DNA from: Microbispora amethystogenes
Lineage (GTDB): Bacteria; Actinomycetota; Actinomycetes; Streptosporangiales; Streptosporangiaceae
Direction: 5' to 3'
NCBI RefSeq assembly: GCF_016863015.1
Contig: NZ_BOOB01000012.1
Location: forward strand, 1-62,811
Length of the DNA: 62,811 nt
The notes beneath the pieces are model-generated. The model saw nothing but the letters and a program-made list of their open reading frames with translations. It searched no databases and was not told the DNA's origin. Positions 57,260 to 62,811 of this stretch are shown here, piece by piece. A program made the translations under genes and the position numbers. The first letter of the stretch is position 1; every line of letters starts with the position of its first letter.

Positions 57260-59833
57260 CTACAGGTGGTCCGGGATCTCGGAGAACTTGCGCTCCGCCA
57301 GTGCCTGCGGGCCGGCGAAGCCGTCGCCGACGGAGGCGGCCAGGCGGAGGTAGGCGTCCCGGGTGGCCTGCTGCAGCCGGTCCAGGTCGATCTCCGCTCC
57401 CTCCTCCAGGTGCGGGTCGTACGGCACGCGGACGACCGTACGGCAGCGGGCGGCGAAGTGGGCCTCCAGCTTGTCGAGGTCGACCGTCGACTTCGACCGC
57501 GGCCGTACGCTGCAGAGCACCACGGTGGCCGAACGGACGAGGTCGCCGTAGTGGTGCGCCTCCAGCCAGTCCAGCGTGGCCGAGGCCGCGCGGGCGCCGT
57601 CCACCGAGGGCGAGCTGACCAGCACGATCTGGTCGGCCATGCCCAGCACGCCCGACATGGCCGAGTGCAGGAGCCCCGTGCCGCAGTCGGTGATGCAGAT
57701 GGAGTAGAAGTTCTCCAGCACCTGGGCCACCGAGTGGTAGTCCTTGGCGCTGAACGCCTCCGACACCGACGGGTCGCGGTCGGACGCCAGGATCTCCAGC
57801 CGCGAGGTGGTCTGCGAGGTGAAAGCCCGGATGTCCACGTACCGCTTGATCTGGGCCCGCTCGTTCAGCAGGTCGCGTACGGTCGCCGACGTCTCCAGCT
57901 CCACCTTGTCGGAGAGCGTTCCACGGTCCGGGTTGGCGTCGACGGCGATGACGCGGTCGCCGCGCACCTGCGCGAGCGTGGCGCCGAGGCCGACGGTCGT
58001 CGTGGTCTTGCCCACCCCGCCCTTGAGGCTGAGCACCGCGACCCGGTGATGCCCTGTGGCGACCGGCGTACGGGCGCGCTGGACGAGCTCGCGGCGGCGC
58101 CGCACTTCCGGGGCCTCGCCCGGCTTGATCAGCCCGGCGGACGCCTTGTAGACCAGGCGCCGCCAGCCCGTCGCGGGAGCGTTCCTACGGCCGCGCAGGA
58201 GGACGACCGGGTCGAGACTGTCGGCGTTCGGCTTGGATCCCGCCGTCTTGGGCCCTGTGGCGCGTGCCGGCGAGCTGAACGCGGAGACGGGCGGAGCGGG
58301 CCGCCGCGGCGACTGGTACGCCTCCCGCTCCGCGAAGGCGTCCCTCTCCGGAACAGCCGGAGCGATCGGGCCATCCGGGATGACCGGAGCAGCCTCGGCG
58401 GTGGAGCGAGGCGGGGCGGCGGGGCGAGCGGGGACGGGGGGATAGACGGAGGCGGTGGGACGCTCCGGTGCCGGTTCGGGAGCCACAACGGGCTCCGGTG
58501 CCGCGGCCTGCTCGGGCGCGGGGGTCACCGCCGGGCCCGGCTCGTACGGCTTGCGCTCCTCGGCCGCCAGGTCGTCCCGCAGGGAGCCGGTAAAGCGATC
58601 GTCCGTACGCTCGTCCCGCAGCGATCCGGTGAAGCGATCGTCCGTACGCTCGTCCCGTAGGGAACCAGTGAAGCGATCGTCCGTACGCTCGTCCCGTAGG
58701 GAACCAGTGAAGCGATCGTCCGCACGCTCGTCCCGCAGCGATCCGGTGAAGCGATCGTCCGCACGCTCGGACCGCAGGGAGCCGGTGAAGTGATCGTCCG
58801 TAGACTCGGGCCGCGGGGGCGCGAACGACGACGAGCCCTCCGAGGGAGCCGGAGGCTCCTCTGGCTCTGCGTCAGTGGCGTCTTCCTGCCTGACCGCCTC
58901 CACCGGCACCGCCGGCTCCAGCCAGCCCCGCAGCGGCTCCTTCGACGCGGACGGCGGGTCCGGGGTGTGACGCTGGCGGGTCTCGGTGTCCGAGAACGCC
59001 CCAATGTTGTAGGAATCGGTGTCCACGGGCGACGAGAACGCACCACGCCCGAAGGCCCCTCCGGGCGACGAGGCGGAGTGGTCGTCGTCCTCCTCCTCGT
59101 CCCGGTTCGCGCCCGGAGACTCCGGCTTGTCGGCCCCGGAGTCCGCGCTGCCGAACGACGGAGCGCTGACGGGCCCGGTCGACGTCCCCAGAGGCGTGCC
59201 GAAGGCGGCCGTCGGCGTCCCGAAGGATTTGTACGATTCCCCGCTCTCCGTCTCCGACGGCGCACTTCCGAACGGGGAGAACCGCACGGGCCCGGTGGAG
59301 GACTCCACCGACGGGCCCTCTTCCTCGCTCACGGCTGAGAGTTCATCGGAGCGTTCCGGCCGCACAGGTTCCGGCGGCGCGACGAAGGCCGTTTCGCCAT
59401 ATCCCGAGTCGGTTCCATATCCCGAATCGGTGCCGTATCCGTAGTCGTACGCGGAGGTCGCGGCGTTGTCGCCCTGGTCACCCGTGCCGTACGCGGCGGA
59501 GCCGCCGCCGTAACCGGACTCTCGGATCGGCCCGGTCGACGACGCCTCCCGGGTCTCCTCGTCCTCCTGGACCGGGGCGCCGTACGCGGACTCGGTCGTG
59601 GCGCGGAACAGCCCGCCGGACGCGGGCTCGGCCGGGACGAGGCTCCAGGGGTCGGCGGGGTACGGCGAGGCGGGCTCGGGCTCGGCGGCGGGCGAGGCCG
59701 GTGGAGAGGCGAGGGTCGCGGACGTGACCGCGCTCACCGCTATCTCTACCTCGTCGGGCATCTCCTTGATCGCGTCCAGCCACGCGAGCTGGTCCTCCAG
59801 AGAATGGGGATCCTCACGATCATGTCTCGCCAC
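57260..59833 (-). CDS. large ParA/MinD-like ATPase with repetitive disordered N-terminus
   Basis: An 857-residue protein. The last 260 residues are a deviant-Walker ATPase: VAVLSLKGGVGKTTTTVGLG, VIAVDANPDRGTLSDKVELE, and CITDCGTGLLHSAMSGVLGM then ADQIVLVSSPSVDGARAASA. This is the ParA/MinD branch found with actinobacterial type VII secretion (EspI-like) and polar growth. The first 590 residues are disordered and acidic, with six tandem 13-residue DERTDDRFTGSLR repeats and Pro-rich segments. The GTG at 59833 follows GAGGGGGTACTCG. No ESX genes are adjacent. It probably positions or regulates a membrane machine. Confidence 0.88.
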   Translation of the reverse strand: MARHDREDPHSLEDQLAWLDAIKEMPDEVEIAVSAVTSATLASPPASPAAEPEPASPYPADPWSLVPAEPASGGLFRATTESAYGAPVQEDEETREASSTGPIRESGYGGGSAAYGTGDQGDNAATSAYDYGYGTDSGYGTDSGYGETAFVAPPEPVRPERSDELSAVSEEEGPSVESSTGPVRFSPFGSAPSETESGESYKSFGTPTAAFGTPLGTSTGPVSAPSFGSADSGADKPESPGANRDEEEDDDHSASSPGGAFGRGAFSSPVDTDSYNIGAFSDTETRQRHTPDPPSASKEPLRGWLEPAVPVEAVRQEDATDAEPEEPPAPSEGSSSFAPPRPESTDDHFTGSLRSERADDRFTGSLRDERADDRFTGSLRDERTDDRFTGSLRDERTDDRFTGSLRDERTDDRFTGSLRDDLAAEERKPYEPGPAVTPAPEQAAAPEPVVAPEPAPERPTASVYPPVPARPAAPPRSTAEAAPVIPDGPIAPAVPERDAFAEREAYQSPRRPAPPVSAFSSPARATGPKTAGSKPNADSLDPVVLLRGRRNAPATGWRRLVYKASAGLIKPGEAPEVRRRRELVQRARTPVATGHHRVAVLSLKGGVGKTTTTVGLGATLAQVRGDRVIAVDANPDRGTLSDKVELETSATVRDLLNERAQIKRYVDIRAFTSQTTSRLEILASDRDPSVSEAFSAKDYHSVAQVLENFYSICITDCGTGLLHSAMSGVLGMADQIVLVSSPSVDGARAASATLDWLEAHHYGDLVRSATVVLCSVRPRSKSTVDLDKLEAHFAARCRTVVRVPYDPHLEEGAEIDLDRLQQATRDAYLRLAASVGDGFAGPQALAERKFSEIPDHL
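58572..58805 (-). repeat. 39-bp coding tandem repeat, six copies
   Basis: Six in-frame 39-base units (58572, 58611, 58650, 58689, 58728 and 58767) encode DERTDDRFTGSLR variants inside the ParA-like gene. Units 3 and 4 are nearly identical in DNA, showing recent expansion, so copy number may vary between strains. Confidence 0.95.
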
Positions 59834-59948
59834 CGAGTACCCCCTCGGGATGGGCTTATGGGGTAGCAATCACATTGAAGATTAGCGCCACGTAATCCGC
59901 TGAATGCGGGCAACCGCCCTAGTTCTCCGTCACGCTACTTTAGGTCAC

Positions 59949-60911
59949 ATGCGCGCGATGGTGATTTCCGAACCCGGCGGACCCGAGGTTCTGGACTGGC
60001 GGGAAGTGCCCGATCCGCGTCCCGCCCCAGGTGAGGTGGTTATCGACGTCGCCGCCTCGGCCGTCAACCGGGCCGACCTCCTCCAGCGCCGCGGCCTCTA
60101 CCCGCCGCCGCCCGGCGCCTCGGAGATCCCCGGTCTCGAGTGCTCCGGGGTGGTCGCCGAGGTCGGCGGGAACGTCCCCGGCGTCGCGCCCGGCGACCGG
60201 GTCTGCGCCCTGCTCGCGGGCGGCGGGTACGCGGAGCGGGTGGCCGTCCCGTGGCAGCAGGTCATGCCGGTGCCCGAGGGGCTCCCGCTCGACGAGGCGG
60301 CCGCGCTGCCCGAGGTCGCCTGCACGGTCTGGTCGAACGTCTTCATGACCGCCCGCCTGCGGAAGGGCGAGACCCTGCTCGTCCACGGCGGCGCGAGCGG
60401 CATCGGCACGATGGCGATCCAGCTCGCCAAGGCGTACGGCTCCCGGGTGCTGGTGACGGCGGGATCGGCCGAGAAGATCGAACGCTGCCGGGCCCTCGGC
60501 GCGGACGAGGCGGTGAACTACCACGAGGAGGACTTCGCCGAGCGCTTCGAGGGCCGGGCCGACGTCATCCTCGACATCATCGGCGCGAAGTATCTGGCCG
60601 GGAACATCCGGGCCCTCGCCACCGGCGGCAGGCTGGTGGTCATCGGCATGCAGGGCGGCGCCAGGGGCGAGCTCGACCTCGGGGCGCTGCTCGCCAAGCG
60701 GGCGGCGATCCACGCGACCGGGCTGCGTCACCGCCCGGTGGACGACAAGGGCGTGATCTGCCGGGGCGTCGTGGAGAGCGTCTGGCCGCTGGTCACCGCC
60801 GGGGCCGTACGGCCCGTGGTGCACGAGCGGATTCCGCTCGACCAGGCCGCGCGGGCGCACCGGGCGCTCGAAGAGGGGGCTCACGTCGGAAAGCTGCTGC
60901 TGGTCAGGTGA
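59949..60911 (+). CDS. NAD(P)H:quinone oxidoreductase (zeta-crystallin-like MDR)
   Basis: A 320-residue zinc-free medium-chain reductase. The ATG at 59949 is used (MRAMVISEPGGPEVLDWREV). SAVNRADLLQRRGLYPPPPG, IPGLECSGVVAEVG, GDRVCALLAGGGYAERVAVP, and the Rossmann motif LLVHGGASGIGTMAIQLAKA are typical of the quinone-oxidoreductase/PIG3 group, ending HVGKLLLVR. There are no structural-zinc cysteines. It reduces quinones or enones with NADPH. It is divergent from the ParA-like gene and precedes Bpa by 65 bases. Confidence 0.93.
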   Translation: MRAMVISEPGGPEVLDWREVPDPRPAPGEVVIDVAASAVNRADLLQRRGLYPPPPGASEIPGLECSGVVAEVGGNVPGVAPGDRVCALLAGGGYAERVAVPWQQVMPVPEGLPLDEAAALPEVACTVWSNVFMTARLRKGETLLVHGGASGIGTMAIQLAKAYGSRVLVTAGSAEKIERCRALGADEAVNYHEEDFAERFEGRADVILDIIGAKYLAGNIRALATGGRLVVIGMQGGARGELDLGALLAKRAAIHATGLRHRPVDDKGVICRGVVESVWPLVTAGAVRPVVHERIPLDQAARAHRALEEGAHVGKLLLVR

Positions 60912-60976
60912 GCTAGGTTGGATCGGGTGAGCACCGGTGTGCCCCAGCGGAGTGAGTCAGGAGTTGTAAGCGATCG

Positions 60977-61501
60977 ATGAACGCAGACGAGAGCACGCCG
61001 CAGATCGTGGTCGTGGGCCCGCAGGGCCTGTCGGTCTCCGGCGACGGTAGCGGCGAGCACGAGGAGCGATCCGTCGCCGACCTGGTGGAGCAGCCCGCCA
61101 AGGTGATGCGGATCGGCAGCATGATCCGCCAGCTTCTGGAGGAGGTGCGCGCCGCTCCCCTCGACGACGCCAGCCGCAAGCGGCTCAAGGACATCCACCA
61201 GAGCTCGATCAAGGAGCTGGAGGAGGGTCTGGCCCCCGAGCTCGTGGAGGAGCTGGAACGGCTGTCGCTGCCGTTCAGCGACGACAGCCCCACCCCGCCC
61301 AGCGACGCCGAGCTGAGAGTCGCGCACGCCCAGCTCGTCGGCTGGCTGGAGGGCCTGTTCCACGGCATCCAGACCACGTTGTTCGCCCAGCAGATGGCCG
61401 CGCGGGCCCAGCTCGAACAGATGCGCCGCGCCCTCCCCGGCGGCCTGACCCAGGCGGCCGCGGACGAGCAGGGCCACCGCGCCGGCGGCCCCTACCTGTA
61501 A
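60977..61501 (+). CDS. bpa: bacterial proteasome activator Bpa (PafE)
   Basis: A 174-residue ring-forming, ATP-independent activator of the 20S proteasome. The core (AKVMRIGSMIRQLLEEVRAA, PLDDASRKRLKDIHQSSIKE, LEEGLAPELVEELERLSLPF, LVGWLEGLFHGIQTTLFAQQ, MAARAQLEQMRRALPGG) is the four-helix bundle. The C-terminus GGPYL corresponds to the GQYL/HbYX-like motif that docks into the proteasome alpha ring. It feeds unfolded proteins such as HspR into the proteasome. Its presence confirms an actinobacterium with a proteasome. Confidence 0.95.
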   Translation: MNADESTPQIVVVGPQGLSVSGDGSGEHEERSVADLVEQPAKVMRIGSMIRQLLEEVRAAPLDDASRKRLKDIHQSSIKELEEGLAPELVEELERLSLPFSDDSPTPPSDAELRVAHAQLVGWLEGLFHGIQTTLFAQQMAARAQLEQMRRALPGGLTQAAADEQGHRAGGPYL

Positions 61502-61531
61502 GGCCTGTAAGACCTTTAAGGGCCGCGAAGG

Positions 61532-62329
61532 TCAGAAGAGTTCCTCCAGCACCACCGCGACGCCGTCGTCGTTGTTGGCCGCCGTCACGTGATCGACGGC
61601 GGCCAGCACGTCCGGGTGGGCGTTCGCCACCGCGTACGACGTGCCGGCCCAGCTCAGCATCGGCAGGTCGTTCGGCATGTCGCCAAAGGCGACCACCTCC
61701 GCCGGCTTGATCCCCCGCTCCTCCGCCAACGTGGCCAGCGCCGTCGCCTTGGTCACGCCGTACGCGCTCATCTCCAGCAGCGCCCGGCCGCTGGAGTGCG
61801 TCGGGGTCACGATGTCGCCCACGACCTCCAGGGCCACACGGACCAGTTCGTCGGGGTCCATCGCGGGATGAGCGGCGAGCAGCTTGGCACAGGGCAGGGA
61901 GGTCAGCGCGGCGGTCCCCACCTCACGTCCGCACGACACCTCACGGGAGTCCCAGCCGCCGAGCGCGTACGCCGCCTCGTGCGCGAAGTCGCCCTCGTAC
62001 TCGACCGAGAACGTCAGGCCCGGCACATCCCGCCGGAGCCGGGCCACGCACTCCTCCAGGATGTCCGGGGCGATCAGATGCGACTCGACGATCCGCTCGG
62101 TGTGCAGGTCGTACACGAGTGCGCCGTTCGCGCAGATCGCGAGCCCGCAGTGCCCGACGGTTCCCGCGACGCTGTGCATCCACCGGGGCGGCCGCCCGGT
62201 GACGAAGACGAGGGTGCCGCCGGACTTCTCCACCCGGGCGAAGGCGGCGGCCGTACGCGATGAGATCGTTCCGTCGGTACGCAGCGCGGTGCCGTCGAGA
62301 TCCGTGGCGATGAGGCGGGGGCAGGTCAT
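61532..62329 (-). CDS. HAD-superfamily Cof-type phosphatase
   Basis: A 265-residue IIB-type HAD phosphatase. LIATDLDGTALRTDGTIS is motif I (DxDGT), VFVTGRPPRW motif II, GVTKATALATLAEERGI holds the motif III Lys, and VVAFGDMPNDLPMLSWAGTS motif IV (GDxxND). The cap domain lies between residues about 85 and 185. It likely dephosphorylates sugar phosphates or flavin precursors. The ATG at 62329 is about 240 bases from the divergent cold-shock gene. Confidence 0.94.
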   Translation of the reverse strand: MTCPRLIATDLDGTALRTDGTISSRTAAAFARVEKSGGTLVFVTGRPPRWMHSVAGTVGHCGLAICANGALVYDLHTERIVESHLIAPDILEECVARLRRDVPGLTFSVEYEGDFAHEAAYALGGWDSREVSCGREVGTAALTSLPCAKLLAAHPAMDPDELVRVALEVVGDIVTPTHSSGRALLEMSAYGVTKATALATLAEERGIKPAEVVAFGDMPNDLPMLSWAGTSYAVANAHPDVLAAVDHVTAANNDDGVAVVLEELF

Positions 62330-62568
62330 AGCAGGTTCCAGTGTGCACTGTGACGCGCCATGACCTGCCCCCGGCCACCCCTGGGGCGAGAAATCTGCCC
62401 CAGACGTGGAACACCAACGGGCTCCATAGTGTTAGATGTGAAGGCGTTGTATTAGCTGTTCCCGTAGCGAAAACCAGTTTGACTGTATGAGCCACCCGGG
62501 GAGCTGTGCGACACACCGGGGGCCACGAGGTGTGGTCCCCAAGATTCACTTCCTTAGGGAGAGCAGTA
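62330..62568. promoter_or_regulatory. divergent promoter region and long leader of the cold-shock gene
   Basis: Genes for Csp proteins usually have a long structured 5' untranslated region. Here a locally AT-rich stretch around 62425-62490 (GTGTTAGATGTGAAGGCGTT, GTATTAGCTG) likely holds the promoter, leaving roughly 80-120 bases of leader before AGGGAGAGCAGTA and the ATG. Confidence 0.45.
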
Positions 62569-62772
62569 ATGGCTCAGGGAACCGTCAAGTGGTTCAACGC
62601 TGAGAAGGGCTTCGGCTTCATCGCACCGGACGGCGGCGAGCCCGACGTGTTCGTGCACTTCTCCGCGATCACTGGCAGCGGCTACCGCAACCTCGAGGAC
62701 GGCCAGCGGGTCGAGTTCGAGGTCATCGCCGGTCCGAAGGGTCCGCAGGCGTCGAACGTCCGTGGTCTCTGA
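62569..62772 (+). CDS. cold-shock protein (CspA family)
   Basis: A 67-residue OB-fold RNA chaperone. [20 protein letters not shown] holds RNP1 (KGFGFI) and [12 protein letters not shown]2, followed by [20 protein letters not shown]. The [10 protein letters not shown] variant is typical of actinomycetes. It melts RNA structure and prevents premature termination. The ATG follows GGGAGAGCAGTA, and a strong terminator follows 17 bases after the stop, so it is monocistronic. Confidence 0.97.
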   Translation: MAQGTVKWFNAEKGFGFIAPDGGEPDVFVHFSAITGSGYRNLEDGQRVEFEVIAGPKGPQASNVRGL

Positions 62773-62789
62773 CCTGACGTGACGGAGGC

Positions 62790-62811
62790 GGGGCTCGCGC
62801 AAGCGAGCCCC
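62790..62811 (+). terminator. terminator of the cold-shock gene
   Basis: GGGGCTCGC and GCGAGCCCC form a perfect nine-pair stem with a GCAA tetraloop; the window ends at its last base, so any T-run is not seen. Confidence 0.85.

Noticed and set aside
57224..58660. Plus-strand open frame opposite the ParA-like gene
   Set aside because: It runs antisense through the Walker motifs and shows no conserved features.
58572..58805. Six evenly spaced 39-bp repeats
   Set aside because: They are in-frame coding repeats of the ParA-like protein, without unique spacers.

Overview
The window is chromosomal DNA of a high-GC actinomycete. The evidence is very high G+C with strong third-position GC bias, GTG starts behind AGGAGG-like sites, no CCA encoded on the tRNAs, a Bpa-type proteasome activator, a SigE-family sigma factor, an XRE regulator resembling the DUF5753 family, a spore-associated-protein-like secreted protein and a large ParA-like protein. 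The style fits the Streptosporangiaceae (Nonomuraea, Microbispora or Sphaerisporangium type), but no marker gene fixes the genus.

Layout. 1-3.1 kb: secreted cell-wall hydrolases (an M15-like carboxypeptidase, then tandem inhibitor-I36/M23 paralogues, the second cut by the window edge) and a SapA-like secreted protein. 3.2-4.5 kb: a fossil bed (IS3 OrfA, a substrate-binding-domain scrap, a Vsr endonuclease scrap, paired 26-bp repeats) beside tRNA-Arg. 4.8-10.5 kb: small accessory genes, including a secreted barnase-type RNase with its barstar. 10.6-12 kb: debris of an integrase, a probable group II intron and an IS630 transposase. 12-16.6 kb: a P-loop/GNAT/HTH fusion, a chimeric SnoaL-YnfA pseudogene, and an integrase stub running into tRNA-Ser(GCU). 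16.9-25.1 kb: YceI/MarR, a thermonuclease, a SigE-family sigma factor, a barrel-like/MauE pair, an AAA ATPase sitting inside what looks like a LexA-controlled reading frame, and an aldo-keto reductase with a divergent LuxR-like regulator.

25.1-28.5 kb holds a tight minus-strand operon: an Lgt-like membrane protein lacking key Lgt residues, a proline-rich membrane protein, a radical SAM enzyme resembling tetraether/membrane-spanning lipid synthases, and a small membrane protein. I read it as a candidate membrane-lipid modification system. 28.6-37 kb: an M15 lipoprotein, a NUDIX-NYN fusion, an array of 16-bp tandem repeats, a Ca2+/H+ antiporter, two MFS proteins (one with a stop at codon 6), a metallo-beta-lactamase-fold protein and an Mca-like deacetylase.

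37.3-43.8 kb is the strongest candidate for an undescribed system. A Crp/Fnr regulator precedes four tightly packed genes: a cyclase-like protein, a degenerate STAND/helical-repeat protein, an SPFH-like coiled-coil protein and a DUF4407 membrane protein. Together they look like a nucleotide-signalling conflict or stress module with a membrane effector. 43.9-56.9 kb: AlaX, a secreted beta-helix protein, an XRE regulator, a decayed MFS/ArsR pair, a DHA2 exporter, a GH10 xylanase with visible promoter and operators followed by a LacI stub, an SDR and an HD protein. 57-62.8 kb: tRNA-Ser(UGA), a large repeat-bearing ParA/MinD-like protein, a quinone oxidoreductase, Bpa, a HAD phosphatase and a cold-shock protein with its terminator.
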